Below, piece by piece: positions 7,811 through 16,799 of a DNA stretch of 64,000 nt. The position numbers and the translations under genes were made by a program. The first letter of the stretch is position 1; every line of letters begins with the position of its first letter. Source of the DNA: Mitsuaria chitosanitabida ATCC BAA-476 = NBRC 102408 (GTDB taxonomy: Bacteria; Pseudomonadota; Gammaproteobacteria; Burkholderiales; Burkholderiaceae_C); the NCBI RefSeq assembly GCF_001598255.1, contig NZ_BCYP01000018.1:372001-436000 (forward strand). Direction: 5' to 3'. The notes beneath the pieces are model-generated. The model searched no databases. It had not been told where the DNA came from and worked only from the letters and a program-made list of their open reading frames with translations.

Positions 7811-9484
7811 TCACCCGCGCAAGCCCAGCGTCTCCATCAGCACGCGACGCTTGATGGCCTTGTTGCTGTCCATCTCGGGGCCGGTGCTCCACCAGCCGCC
7901 GTCGCGCATCGCGCGTGAGGCGGCGAGGATGCGGCGCAGCACCTCGTCGAAATCGGCCTCGCTGAAGTCCAGGCTGAAGATCATCCGGCCCGTGCCCACC
8001 CAGCTCAGGGCCAGGCCCTGCTCGCGCAGGAAGAACTGCAGCATCCAGTTGTAGCGAGAGGGCTGCGTGTAGTAGAGCGTCCAGATCGAGGACATGTTGG
8101 CCGCGCGCAGTGGCAGGCCCTCCGCCTCGAGCGCGGCGTTCAGACGCGCGCGGCGCGCGTCCTGCTGCGCGTCCTGCTCGACGAGCTGGCGCTGGCGCTC
8201 CGGTGTCTCCAGCGCATCCAGGAACACCGACATCGCACCCATCACATAAGGATGCGTGTTGAAGGTGCCGCGCGCGAAGCAGATGTCCGCCGGCCGCTCC
8301 TCGCGGTAGCGCTTCATCCAGGCCGCGCGGCCGCACACCACGCCGACCGGCAGCCCGCCGCCCAGGGTCTTGCCGTAGGTCACCAGGTCCGCGCGCACGC
8401 CGAAGTACTCCTGCGCGCCGCCCGCGCCCAGGCGGAAGCCCATGAAGACCTCGTCGAAGATCAGCGCGATGTTGCGTTCGGTGCAGACCTCGCGGAGCTG
8501 CTTCAGCCAGGTGGCGTAGGCCGCGCGGTCATAGGACGCGCGGCGTGAACTGTCCACCAGCGAGCCGTCGCCCGGCGCCGGCTTGTTGGGGTGCAGCGCC
8601 TGCAGCGGATTCACCAGCACGCAGGCGATGTCGCGCCGCGTGCGCAGCACCTGCAGGCTGCGTTCGTGCATGTCGCGCAGCGTGTAGGTGCGCTCGGCCG
8701 GCAGCGGATTGCCGGGACCCGGTTGGGCCTCGTCCCACCAGCCGTGGTACGCGCCGCAGAAGCGCACCATGTGCGTCCGCCCCGTGTGATAGCGGGCCAG
8801 ACGCACCGCCTGCATGACGGCCTCGGTGCCGGACATGTGGAAGGACAGCTGGTCCATCCGCGCATGGCCCAGGATGCGCCGCGCGTTCTCCTCGACCAGG
8901 GGGTGGTAGACCCCCAGCACCGGCCCGAGCTTCTCCACCCGCTTCGCCCCCTCGGCGATGCAGTCGCGGTAGAAGTCGTAGCCGAAGAGATTCACCCCGT
9001 AGCTGCCGGCCAGGTCGATGAAGCGCTCGCCATCGGCGTCGGTCAGCCAGTGCCCGTCGGACGAGGTCATCACGGGACCGAGCGGCAGCTCCCTCTGCAC
9101 CAGCGGGCTGAAGGGCGGCGGCACGCGGTAGGTGCTGGTGAACTGCAGGTCGGGCAGCGAGGGCTTCATCGCCTGCGTCGTCGCGATGCTGCGCGCGTGG
9201 CGGCGCTTGAGGCCGGCCGACAGCGCGGCGAAGCTCGCGCGGCGGCGGTCGACGATCTCCGCCGACGCGTCGTCGGCGTCGAAGAAGCGCTGCTCGTCGA
9301 AGCGCTGGCTGGGCATCAGCCGCGCCAGCCGCACCGCCATGCGCGAGTGCCCCGCCAGCGACGGGTGCTTCGCGCGCGAGAGCTGCAGCCGCCGCCAGCC
9401 GGTGGGCGCCTTGTACAGGGCCAGAAGGCCGAGCGCCGCCGCGGCGACGGGCAGCAGATCGAAGGTGAAGATCGACGTCGACAT
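7811..9484 (-). CDS. Membrane-anchored class III aminotransferase (GSA-aminomutase/AMT-like)
   Basis: The protein has 557 residues from the second ATG (9482-9484), which has GGAGG nine bases upstream; the first ATG at 9488-9490 is too close to that site. An N-terminal transmembrane segment (FDLLPVAAAALGLLALY) precedes about 110 residues of linker and then a full PLP-dependent fold type I domain. The PLP lysine lies in TYGKTLGGGLPVG at about residue 370, and FHMSGTEAVMQAVRLARY and CGAYHGWWDE mark the cofactor site. It is far longer than HemL (428 residues, at 19494-20780), so it is a distinct paralogue. The closest resemblance I know is to aminotransferase modules of hybrid NRPS/PKS enzymes. 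It is divergent from psd. Confidence 0.8.
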   Translation of the reverse strand: MSTSIFTFDLLPVAAAALGLLALYKAPTGWRRLQLSRAKHPSLAGHSRMAVRLARLMPSQRFDEQRFFDADDASAEIVDRRRASFAALSAGLKRRHARSIATTQAMKPSLPDLQFTSTYRVPPPFSPLVQRELPLGPVMTSSDGHWLTDADGERFIDLAGSYGVNLFGYDFYRDCIAEGAKRVEKLGPVLGVYHPLVEENARRILGHARMDQLSFHMSGTEAVMQAVRLARYHTGRTHMVRFCGAYHGWWDEAQPGPGNPLPAERTYTLRDMHERSLQVLRTRRDIACVLVNPLQALHPNKPAPGDGSLVDSSRRASYDRAAYATWLKQLREVCTERNIALIFDEVFMGFRLGAGGAQEYFGVRADLVTYGKTLGGGLPVGVVCGRAAWMKRYREERPADICFARGTFNTHPYVMGAMSVFLDALETPERQRQLVEQDAQQDARRARLNAALEAEGLPLRAANMSSIWTLYYTQPSRYNWMLQFFLREQGLALSWVGTGRMIFSLDFSEADFDEVLRRILAASRAMRDGGWWSTGPEMDSNKAIKRRVLMETLGLRG

Positions 9485-9563
9485 GGGCATGGGCCTCCGG
9501 AGCCTCGTTCAGCTGTCACACAGCATTGGCAAATTGCGGAGATATGTATCCGACGGAATTGAC

Positions 9564-10457
9564 ATGTCCATGAAACTGGCTCGCTGGCGCGACCGTCTGA
9601 CCCAGCAGGAAGACCTCAACTTCCTCCTCACCAACCGCGTCCCCCGCCTGGCGCTGACGCGCTTCATGGGCTGGTACGCCGGGATCGAGTCCCCGCTGCT
9701 GACGCGCTTCAGCGTGGCGCTGTGGCGACTGTTCACCGACCTCGACTTGAGCGAGGCCCAGCCGCCCGAGCGCGGCTACCGCTCGCTGCGCGACGTGTTC
9801 ACCCGCCGGCTCAAGCCCGGCATGCGGCCGATCGCCACCACGCCGGCGACCGTGGTCAGCCCCTGCGACGCGATCGTCGGCGCGCACGGCCCGGTCACGC
9901 GCGGCATGGCGCTGCAGGCCAAGGGCATGGACTACCGCATCGCCGAGCTCTTCGGCGACGCGACCCGCGCCGCGCCCTATCTGAACGGGAGCTACCTGAC
10001 GCTGCGGCTGACCTCGTCGATGTACCACCGCTTCCACGCGCCGGCCGACCTGCGCATCGAGCGCGTCACCCACATCGCCGGCGACACCTGGAACGTGAAC
10101 CCGATCGCGCTCAAGCGGGTGGAGCGGCTGTTCTGCCGCAACGTGCGCGCCGCCGTCGAGTGCCAGCTGCCCGACGGCACCCCCATCGCGCTGGTGCCGG
10201 TGGCGGCCATCCTGGTGGCCAGCCTGCGCCTGCATGCGCTGGACCTGACGCTGCGGCCGGACCATCCCGGCCCGCACCGCTTCGAGGTCGACCATGCGCA
10301 CGCGCGCGGTGAGGAGATGGGCTGGTTCGAGCAGGGCTCGACCATCATCGTGTTCCTGCCGCCGGGCGTGAACCTGTCGGCAGGCTTGCAGGTCGGCGAC
10401 CGGATTCGCATGGGCGAGGTCATCGCCCAACTACCATCCGCGGATGGCGATGAATGA
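9564..10457 (+). CDS. psd: Phosphatidylserine decarboxylase
   Basis: The 297-residue protein starts at ATG 9564 (MSMKLARWRDRL), with a second in-frame ATG at 9570. The conserved core includes FTRRLKPGMRPI, the SPCDAIVG segment, SSMYHRFHAPAD and the C-terminal processing motif FEQGST. Family members cleave themselves before this serine to create the pyruvoyl cofactor; the usual LGST is QGST here. The enzyme makes phosphatidylethanolamine from phosphatidylserine at the inner membrane. The stop overlaps the start of the CorA/ZntB-type gene by 14 bases, indicating cotranscription. Confidence 0.93.
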   Translation: MSMKLARWRDRLTQQEDLNFLLTNRVPRLALTRFMGWYAGIESPLLTRFSVALWRLFTDLDLSEAQPPERGYRSLRDVFTRRLKPGMRPIATTPATVVSPCDAIVGAHGPVTRGMALQAKGMDYRIAELFGDATRAAPYLNGSYLTLRLTSSMYHRFHAPADLRIERVTHIAGDTWNVNPIALKRVERLFCRNVRAAVECQLPDGTPIALVPVAAILVASLRLHALDLTLRPDHPGPHRFEVDHAHARGEEMGWFEQGSTIIVFLPPGVNLSAGLQVGDRIRMGEVIAQLPSADGDE

Positions 10458-11511
10458 CACCTCCAGCGCGGCCGCCGGTCCGGCCGCGAACGGCTTCGGC
10501 GGCCTGCCCGCGGCCCCCTACGGCGGCGACGAGCACGGCCTGATCTGCGGCTTCTGGATCCATCCGGAACGCCCGACCGAGGCGCTGCCCACGCTGGCCC
10601 AGGCACAGGCGCGCCTGTCCGATCCGGAGGGCGGCTTCCTCTGGCTGCACCTGAACCTGGCGCATGCCGGCGCGCTGCCCTGGCTGCGTCGCAACGCCGC
10701 GCTGGCCGAGAGCTTCGACGAGGCGCAGCAGCAAGGCTCGCGCTCCTCGCGCATCGAGCGCGTCGGTGACCACCTCTTCGCGGTGCTGAACGACGTCACC
10801 TTCGATTTCGCCTTCGACGTGGGCGATGTCTCCACGCTGTGGATGCAGGTCAGCGAGCACCTGGTGCTGAGCGTGCGCCGCGCGCCGCTGCGCTCGGTGG
10901 ACCGGCTGCGCATGGCGATCAAGCGCGGCGACCGGCCGCGCTCCAGCGTGGCCCTGCTGGACCACCTGCTGCGCGACCAGGCCGACGAGCTGCAACGCAT
11001 CGTCCGCCAGGCCACCGAGCGGGTCGACGACATCGAGGACGCGCTGCTCGCCGGCCGCCACGCGGGCCATGAGGCCGAGGTCGCCGCGCTGCGCCGGCTG
11101 ATGGTGCGGCTGCAGCGGCTGCTGGCGCCGGAGCCGAGCGCGCTGCTGCGCATGCTGTCGAACCCGCCGGAGTGGGTGGCCGATCACGACAAGCAGCAAC
11201 TCCAGCAGGCGAGCGAGGAGTTCGCGCTGGTGCTGCGCGACATCCAGGCGCTGCAGGAGCGCATCCGCGCGGTGCAGGACGAGACGGCGGCCCATGTCGC
11301 GCAAGAGAACAACCAGACGCTGTACGTGCTGACGATGGTCACCGTGCTGGCGCTGCCGATCAACCTGATCAGCGGCCTGTTCGGCATGAACGTCGGCGGG
11401 CTGCCCTTGCTCGAGCACAAGAACGGCTTCTGGGTCGTGCTCGGCCTGATCGTCGTGCTGACGGCGGGGCTGACGCTGCTGGTGCTGCGGGCCACCGGAC
11501 GTCGGAAGTAG
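10444..11511 (+). CDS. CorA/ZntB-family divalent metal transporter
   Basis: The 355-residue protein has a large cytoplasmic N-terminal domain with long helices (about residues 1-290) and two C-terminal transmembrane helices. The first ends in the signature FGMNVGG at about residue 314, the GMN selectivity motif of the CorA superfamily. The second helix is followed by a basic RATGRRK end. The short N-terminal domain and the SRIERVGDHLFAVLNDV stretch look more like ZntB than Mg2+-transporting CorA, so zinc or another divalent cation is plausible. The start overlaps psd by 14 bases; a second ATG lies at 10450. Confidence 0.85.
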   Translation: MAMNDTSSAAAGPAANGFGGLPAAPYGGDEHGLICGFWIHPERPTEALPTLAQAQARLSDPEGGFLWLHLNLAHAGALPWLRRNAALAESFDEAQQQGSRSSRIERVGDHLFAVLNDVTFDFAFDVGDVSTLWMQVSEHLVLSVRRAPLRSVDRLRMAIKRGDRPRSSVALLDHLLRDQADELQRIVRQATERVDDIEDALLAGRHAGHEAEVAALRRLMVRLQRLLAPEPSALLRMLSNPPEWVADHDKQQLQQASEEFALVLRDIQALQERIRAVQDETAAHVAQENNQTLYVLTMVTVLALPINLISGLFGMNVGGLPLLEHKNGFWVVLGLIVVLTAGLTLLVLRATGRRK

Positions 11512-11808
11512 GCGGCGCGTGCGGGGGCGCTCGGTCCTGCCGCGAGCCGCGAGCCGCGAGCCGCGAGCCGCGAGCCGCGAGCCGCGAGCCGCGAGCCGTG
11601 AGCCACGAGCCACGAGCCACGAGCCACGAGCCACGAGCCACGAGCCACGAGCCACGAGCCACGAGCCACGAGCTACGAGCTACGAGCTACGGGTCGCGAG
11701 TCACGGCGGCGTGCCCGGGCCGTGTCCGGGCGATCCGCGACGTGGATAGCCGCCGGGAATGGACCTCGCGCCGATTGGCATGACCGAGGGGGGAGGGCGG
11801 CTCCCACA
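11512..11808. other. Intergenic region dominated by a heptanucleotide repeat
   Basis: This stretch separates the CorA/ZntB-type gene from the DUF2272 gene. More than half of it is the tandem array listed separately at 11544-11704. The remaining 3' part (11705-11808) is GC-rich and ends in a purine-rich GAGGGGGGAGGG run that may supply the ribosome site for ATG 11809. I saw no convincing -10 element, terminator or RNA gene. Confidence 0.6.
11544..11704. repeat. Tandem heptanucleotide array, 23 units of GAGCCRC
   Basis: Twenty-three contiguous 7-bp units were counted by hand. They are seven GAGCCGC (11544-11592), one GAGCCGT (11593-11599), ten GAGCCAC (11600-11669), three GAGCTAC (11670-11690), one GGGTCGC and one GAGTCAC. 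The variants lie in ordered blocks rather than mixed, as expected from block expansion by replication slippage. The unit length is not a multiple of three, so the frames through it encode a repeating ARGSWLV-like peptide that is not a gene. It lies about 105 bases before the DUF2272 start codon. Confidence 0.97.
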
Positions 11809-12849
11809 ATGCGCGCGACCTCACGACGACGTCCGCGCCCGATGATCCTCACGCCGCTTCGCCTCCTCTCCGCCGCCGCGCTCGCGGTGGTCCTCCATGT
11901 CGCGCCGACGCGGGCCGCCGCGCAGTCCTGCGAGGCGCCCGGCCCCGCGCCTGAGCTCGGCCAGCGCCTGGCCGACATCGCGATGCGCGAGTACCAGCGC
12001 GTCGACGGCCATCGCATCGACGCCCACGGCCGGCTGTGGAAGTTCGGCTCGGTGGAGACGGAGACCGAGCCGCTCCGCGCCGCCGAGGGCGACGACGCGC
12101 CCTCCGCCCAGCGCTACGCCTGGCGTCGCATCTGGCATTACTGGCAGGTGCTGGACCAGCATCGCCCCGGCACCGCGGACCACCGCGATCTGAAGTGGGC
12201 GCCGGCGCTGCTCGACGATCCGGCGTCCGCGCCGCGCAGCCGTGTCGACACCGTCGGCGCCGTGCTCGCCGCGGTGCCGTCCGGCTCGCCGATGAGCGAG
12301 GCGATGCGGGAATCGGTGGTGCGGGCCGCGATCTCGGACTCGCCCTGGTCGGGCGCGTTCATCTCCTTCGTGATGCACGAGGCCGGCCTGAGCGACCAGG
12401 CTTTCCACTTCTCCGGCGCGCATGCGGTCTACATCGCCGGCGCGATGCGCGAGTCCCCCGGCTACGCCTTCCGCGCCTGCGACATCCGCCGCACCGCGCC
12501 GCGGGTGGGCGATCTGATCTGCTACTCGCGCGGCAAGCCGGTGCTGGATCGCTTCGCCGACTGGCAGGAGCGCCTGCCCGCCATCGACGGTCGCACCAAG
12601 TCGCATTGCGACGTGGTCGTCTCGGTGGACCGGAAGACGCTGAAGATCGAATCCATCGGCGGCAACGTGATGCAGTCGGTGACGCGGCGCCAGCTGATGA
12701 TCAACGAGTCCGGCCTGCTGTCGCGCCGGCATTACGTCGGCGCGCCGCGGAACCGTCCCCGTCCGGGCAGCCCTTGCGCCGAGGACGCGACCTGCGAGAA
12801 GTCCGACCTCAACCAGCAGCACTGGAGCGTGCTGCTGCAGCTCAGGTGA
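11809..12849 (+). CDS. Secreted DUF2272-domain protein
   Basis: I chose ATG 11809 because it gives a classical signal peptide (basic start, then LLSAAALAVVLHV and a cleavage near TRAAAQ); ATG 11842 is the alternative. The 346-residue product carries the DUF2272 core, visible as SPWSGAFISFVMHEAGL followed by FSGAHAVYI and later DLICYSRGK and KSHCDVVVSV. The spacing of Cys, His and Asp in these blocks recalls CHAP/NlpC-like cysteine hydrolases, but a peptidoglycan-cutting role is only an inference. A periplasmic location is expected. It converges with the esterase gene after 78 bp. Confidence 0.75.
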   Translation: MRATSRRRPRPMILTPLRLLSAAALAVVLHVAPTRAAAQSCEAPGPAPELGQRLADIAMREYQRVDGHRIDAHGRLWKFGSVETETEPLRAAEGDDAPSAQRYAWRRIWHYWQVLDQHRPGTADHRDLKWAPALLDDPASAPRSRVDTVGAVLAAVPSGSPMSEAMRESVVRAAISDSPWSGAFISFVMHEAGLSDQAFHFSGAHAVYIAGAMRESPGYAFRACDIRRTAPRVGDLICYSRGKPVLDRFADWQERLPAIDGRTKSHCDVVVSVDRKTLKIESIGGNVMQSVTRRQLMINESGLLSRRHYVGAPRNRPRPGSPCAEDATCEKSDLNQQHWSVLLQLR

Positions 12850-12927
12850 TGCGTCAGGTCTGCCCGGAGAGACCCGTGACAGGCCGTCGCCCGGCGCCCG
12901 CGCGGCGACCGGGCGCCGCTCGCCGGC

Positions 12928-13557
12928 TCAGAGACCGAGGAAGCGCGTGAGCGCCTCGAGGTAGTCGTCGAAGTCGGCCAGGCCGTGGTCGCTGCCCTCG
13001 AGCAGATGGACGCGGCAGGCGGCGTAGCGGGCGTGCATCTCGCGCCAGTCGAGCACCTCGTCGCCCTTGGCGATCACCGCCAGCATCCGGTCCGGATGCG
13101 CGAGCGCGCCCACCTCGAGCGCGCGCAGTTCGTCGACGAACTCCGGGCGGAAGAAGAAGTGCTCCTCGGGGTTCTGCCAACAGGTCTGCTCGCCGATGTA
13201 GTTCGCCAAGTCCCGGGCCGGGTCGACGGCCGGGTTCAGCAGCACCGTGCGCGCGCCCGTGCCCTGCGCGACGTGGGTGGCGTAGAAGCCGCCGAGCGAG
13301 CTGCCCATCACCGCCATGGTCTCGCGCGGCCAGTCGCGGATCAGCTCGGCCACCAGCGCCATCGCCTCGCGAGGCGATGGCGGCAGTTGAGGGCAGGTGA
13401 AGACCAGATCGTGGGGGCGGTGCTCGGCCACCCAGCGCGCCATGCGCTGCGCCTTGGCCGAGCGCGGCGACGAGCGGAAGCCGTGCAGGTACAGCAGATG
13501 TGTGCGACGTGCGGGCACCGGGCCCTGCGCCGGTGCGGCGGGATTCGAGGCGGTCAT
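12928..13557 (-). CDS. YqiA-like alpha/beta-hydrolase esterase
   Basis: The 209-residue protein starts at ATG 13555-13557 (MTASNPAAPAQGPVP). The reading frame stays open upstream for another 3 kb, but that part is antisense to the metalloprotease gene and is a shadow. LLYLHGFRSSPRSAKA forms the oxyanion region, GSSLGGFYATHVA the nucleophile elbow, and GSDHGLADFDDY the catalytic histidine region. This is the YqiA/YcfP family pattern of small cytoplasmic esterases acting on short acyl-CoA or aryl esters. The physiological substrate is unknown. Confidence 0.85.
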   Translation of the reverse strand: MTASNPAAPAQGPVPARRTHLLYLHGFRSSPRSAKAQRMARWVAEHRPHDLVFTCPQLPPSPREAMALVAELIRDWPRETMAVMGSSLGGFYATHVAQGTGARTVLLNPAVDPARDLANYIGEQTCWQNPEEHFFFRPEFVDELRALEVGALAHPDRMLAVIAKGDEVLDWREMHARYAACRVHLLEGSDHGLADFDDYLEALTRFLGL

Positions 13558-13860
13558 GGCGGCGCAGTGTAGGCGCGCCTCGCGGGCCGACCGCCGGTCG
13601 ACGGCGGGCGAGGCCGATGGCATCGGGCCTTCCGAGGGGCGGGTGCGCCCGATGTCACTTCCGGCATGGGTCGTCCGGCGCGCGAAGATCGCGTCCGCAG
13701 CGCGGCGGCAGCGTGCCGTTGCGCTCGTTACTTCGCATTGACGCGGGGGCCTGGCCCCCGCACATTGCGCGATCCAGCCGGCCCCGGGGAGGGCGCCGGC
13801 ATTTCCCAACATGGGCCCGCACCGGCGACCCCGGTCCGGCCCGGAAAAACGACGTCGACC
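13558..13860. promoter_or_regulatory. Divergent intergenic region with a strong palindrome
   Basis: This region separates the esterase (minus) and metalloprotease (plus) starts. It holds a perfect GC palindrome, GCGGGGGCC at 13743-13751 and GGCCCCCGC at 13753-13761. A TTGACG -35-like hexamer at 13738-13743 abuts the palindrome, which would fill a 17-base spacer to a poor -10 (CACATT, 13761-13766). Promoter use is therefore uncertain. I saw nothing else in the region. Confidence 0.4.
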
Positions 13861-16608
13861 ATGATCCACAGGGACACGATCCAGCTGACGGCCATCGCGG
13901 CCGCGGCCCTGCTGCTGACCGCCTGCGCCACGCCTGGCACCACCACGGGCGCCGCCGCGCCGGCCGCCGCTCAGGCCCCGGCCAACGCCGCCTCCGGCGC
14001 GCCGGGCGCGCCTGGCGCCACCTCGCCGATGACCGCGCCGCGTCCCGCCGCCGATCCGACCGCGCCCAAGCCCTTCGCCGAGGTCAGCCGCGACACCAAG
14101 CGGCAGGACGGCCTGTTCCCGATCCTGCGCAAGGACGAGAAGGTCTGGCTCGAGATCCCGCGCGCGATGCTGAACAAGCCCTTCCTGTTCACCATCAACA
14201 TCACCAGCTCCATCGGCGAGCGCGGCTTCTACGCCAGCCAGATGGGCCCGGACGTGATGGCCGAATGGCGCCGCGTCGGCAACACCGTCCAACTGATCGC
14301 GCTGAACACCAAGTTCCGCGGCGAAGGCGGCGGCAAGCGCGCCGTCGACGAGGCCTTCTCGCCCTCGCTGCTGGCGGCCGGCCCCGTGGCCAGCGCCGAT
14401 CACCCGGAGCGCAAGTCCTTCCTGGTCGATGCCGGTCTGCTGCTGAGCGACATCCCCGGCATGTCCACCCGCCTGGAGATGGCCTACCGCCTGCCCTACG
14501 CGGTGGATCGCGGCAACTCCTACTTCGAGAACACCCGCGCCGACGCGCAACTGAGCACGCTGGGCGCCAAGGTCCATTACTTCACGCCGCGCATCCCGGC
14601 CCCGCCGCTGGTGCCGCCGCCCGTGCCGGTCCCGACGCCGCCGCAATCGACGCCGGACGCGCGCTCGATGTTCATGGGCTTCGTCTACAACTTCCGCGCG
14701 CTGCCCGAGCAGCCCGCGGCCACGCGACGCGCCGACGGCCGCCTGGGCCACTTCACCGAGTCGTACACCGACCTGGGCGACGACCTCAAGCCCAATCCGC
14801 GCGTGCACAACGTCAACCGCTGGCGCCTGGAGAAGAAGGACCCCGAGGCCGCGCTGTCCGAGCCGGTGCAGCCCATCGTCTACTGGATGGACAAGAACAT
14901 TCCGCCGAAGTACCGCCCCGCGGTCGAGGCCGGCATCCTGGAATGGAACAAGGCCTTCGAGAAGATCGGCTTCAAGAACGCCGTCGTGGCCAAGCAGCAG
15001 CCCGACGACGCGGACTGGGACAACATGGACGCGTCGCACGCGTCGATCCGCTGGTTCGTGGGCTCGGACGTGGGCTTCGCCATCGGCCCCAGCCATGTCG
15101 ATCCGCGCACCGGTGAGATCCTGGACGCCGACATCGGCATGAGCGACGTGTTCAGCCGCGGCGGCCGCGCCTTCATCACCGAGGACGTGCCGCGCGGCAT
15201 GGGCTCGACGTCCACCGGCGAGGTCGCCTCGATCAGCGAGGCGCATGCGCTCGCGGCGCTGAACCAGGGCTGGCGCGAAGGTCGCAACGCGACCTACTGC
15301 ACCTATGCGCAGGACGCCGCGGCGGAGATGGAATTCGCGCTGGACGTGCTGGAGGCACGCGGCGACATCGCGCCGGACAGTCCCGAGGCCGACGCCTTCA
15401 TCCAGGCGCGGATCAAGGACGTGATCATGCACGAGGTGGGTCACACGCTGGGTCTGAAGCACAACTTCAAGGCCTCGACGCAGGTCACGCAGGCGCAGCT
15501 CAAGGACAAGGCCTGGACCGACGCGCACGGCCTGTCGGCCTCGGTGATGGACTACAACGCCTACAACATCCCGCTGGAGGGCGAGGCGCCGACCACCTAC
15601 AACAACACCACGCTGGGCGCCTACGACTACTGGGCGATCGAGTACGCCTACAAACAGGTCCCGAAGGAGGCCGAGGCCGCCGAGCTGCTGCGCATCGCGT
15701 CGCAGAACACGCTGCCGGGCCATGCCTACGCGGACGACTACGACGCGGGCGGCTTCGGTCCGATCGACGGCATGGATCCGATGATCAACCGCTTCGACCT
15801 GGGCGACGATCCGCTGGCCTACTACAAGAAGCGCCTGAAGCTGACGCAGGAGATGTGGTCGCGCGTGCAGGCCCGCAAGCCCGAGGCCGGCGACGATCCG
15901 CTGCGCCAGCGTCGCCAGCTGCAGAGCGGCTTCAACCAGCTGGGCCGCGCGTCGGAGCTGGTGGGCAAGTACGTGGGCGGCATGATCACGACCCGCGACG
16001 TCCCGGGCGCGGCCACGCCGGCCCAGCGTCCGGTCGATCCGGCCAAGCAGCGCGAGGCGCTGCGCTTCCTGGCTTCGGGCCTGTTCAGCGCGGACAGCTT
16101 CCGCTTCAAGCCGGAGTTCCTGACCTCGATCACCGCGGACTACGTGGACTTCAACAACCGCGGTTTCGTCAGCATCCCGGCGGCGGTGTCGCGGGTGCAG
16201 CTGAACGCGCTGGATCGCCTGCTGCAGGCGCAGACGGCCATCCGCCTGATCGAGCTGCCGAACTACGTGCCGGCAGCGCAGCGCAAGGGCCTGATCTCGA
16301 TCCACGAGGTCTACTCGACGCTGCAATCGTCGATCTGGAGCGAGCTCAAGACCGGCGCGGAGATCGATCCGCTGCGTCGCAACCTGCAGCGCGAGTACCT
16401 GCGCCGTCTGCAGGCCAACCTGACGCGCGGCGGCGCGGCGTCGGGCCAGTTCGCGGAAGCCTATGCCGTGCTGCGCCTGAACGCGGTGCAACTGCAATCG
16501 GAGCTGCGCGCGGCGCAGGGCAAGGGCTCGATCGAGACCCGTGCCCACCTGGCCGAGAGCCTGGACCTGATCAGCAACGTGCTGAAGGCGTCGATGACGC
16601 GCACTTGA
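13861..16608 (+). CDS. Zinc-dependent metalloprotease lipoprotein (DUF5117/DUF4953 type)
   Basis: The 915-residue protein starts at ATG 13861 (MIHRDTIQLTAIAAAALLL) with a lipobox LLTAC, followed by an Ala/Pro-rich linker. The N-terminal half contains the WLEIPRAMLNKPFLF segment typical of the DUF5117 group. The catalytic helix MHEVGHTLGLKHNFKAS lies at about residue 525 and carries the extended HExxHxxGxxH zinc site; a SVMDYNAYN met-turn-like segment follows. These are metzincin features. An envelope-anchored, outward-facing peptidase is expected; the substrate is unknown. A good rho-independent terminator follows at 16661-16683. Confidence 0.88.
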   Translation: MIHRDTIQLTAIAAAALLLTACATPGTTTGAAAPAAAQAPANAASGAPGAPGATSPMTAPRPAADPTAPKPFAEVSRDTKRQDGLFPILRKDEKVWLEIPRAMLNKPFLFTINITSSIGERGFYASQMGPDVMAEWRRVGNTVQLIALNTKFRGEGGGKRAVDEAFSPSLLAAGPVASADHPERKSFLVDAGLLLSDIPGMSTRLEMAYRLPYAVDRGNSYFENTRADAQLSTLGAKVHYFTPRIPAPPLVPPPVPVPTPPQSTPDARSMFMGFVYNFRALPEQPAATRRADGRLGHFTESYTDLGDDLKPNPRVHNVNRWRLEKKDPEAALSEPVQPIVYWMDKNIPPKYRPAVEAGILEWNKAFEKIGFKNAVVAKQQPDDADWDNMDASHASIRWFVGSDVGFAIGPSHVDPRTGEILDADIGMSDVFSRGGRAFITEDVPRGMGSTSTGEVASISEAHALAALNQGWREGRNATYCTYAQDAAAEMEFALDVLEARGDIAPDSPEADAFIQARIKDVIMHEVGHTLGLKHNFKASTQVTQAQLKDKAWTDAHGLSASVMDYNAYNIPLEGEAPTTYNNTTLGAYDYWAIEYAYKQVPKEAEAAELLRIASQNTLPGHAYADDYDAGGFGPIDGMDPMINRFDLGDDPLAYYKKRLKLTQEMWSRVQARKPEAGDDPLRQRRQLQSGFNQLGRASELVGKYVGGMITTRDVPGAATPAQRPVDPAKQREALRFLASGLFSADSFRFKPEFLTSITADYVDFNNRGFVSIPAAVSRVQLNALDRLLQAQTAIRLIELPNYVPAAQRKGLISIHEVYSTLQSSIWSELKTGAEIDPLRRNLQREYLRRLQANLTRGGAASGQFAEAYAVLRLNAVQLQSELRAAQGKGSIETRAHLAESLDLISNVLKASMTRT

Positions 16609-16660
16609 TGGCGCGGGGGCGGCCCGGTCCTGGTGATCGGGCCTCTCCAGCCTCCAAGCG

Positions 16661-16688
16661 AAAGGCCGGCAATGCCGGCCTTTCTCTA
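16661..16688 (+). terminator. Rho-independent terminator of the metalloprotease gene
   Basis: AAAGGCCGGC at 16661-16670 pairs perfectly with GCCGGCCTTT at 16674-16683 around an AAT loop, followed by a short pyrimidine run. It lies about 50 bases after the stop codon. Confidence 0.85.
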
Positions 16689-16750
16689 TGGGTCTGATGA
16701 GGGCCGTCATGCCGCCTGACGGTTCTCCTTGGAACCCTTTGGCGCCACGA

Positions 16751-16774
16751 ACGAAAACGGCGCCAAGAGGCGCC
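16751..16774 (-). terminator. Rho-independent terminator of the AI-2E-family gene
   Basis: Read on the minus strand, GGCGCC-TCTT-GGCGCC (16774 down to 16759) is followed directly by GTTTTCGTTCG. That gives a stem plus T-rich tail just beyond the stop at 16800. A third GGCGCC copy at 16741-16746 offers an alternative, longer hairpin. Confidence 0.75.
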
Positions 16775-16799
16775 GTGATCGGGAGGGGCGGTCAGCCCG

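Noticed and set aside
11544-11704. CRISPR array
   Set aside because: The repeats are 7 bp and contiguous, without spacers, and no cas genes are present.
11184-11783. Repetitive ARGSWLV-type proteins encoded by the heptanucleotide array
   Set aside because: They arise from the 7-bp repeat in several frames and strands, without ribosome sites or conserved domains.
13558-16710. Upstream extension of the esterase frame
   Set aside because: It runs antisense through the metalloprotease; only the part from 13557 down has alpha/beta-hydrolase motifs.
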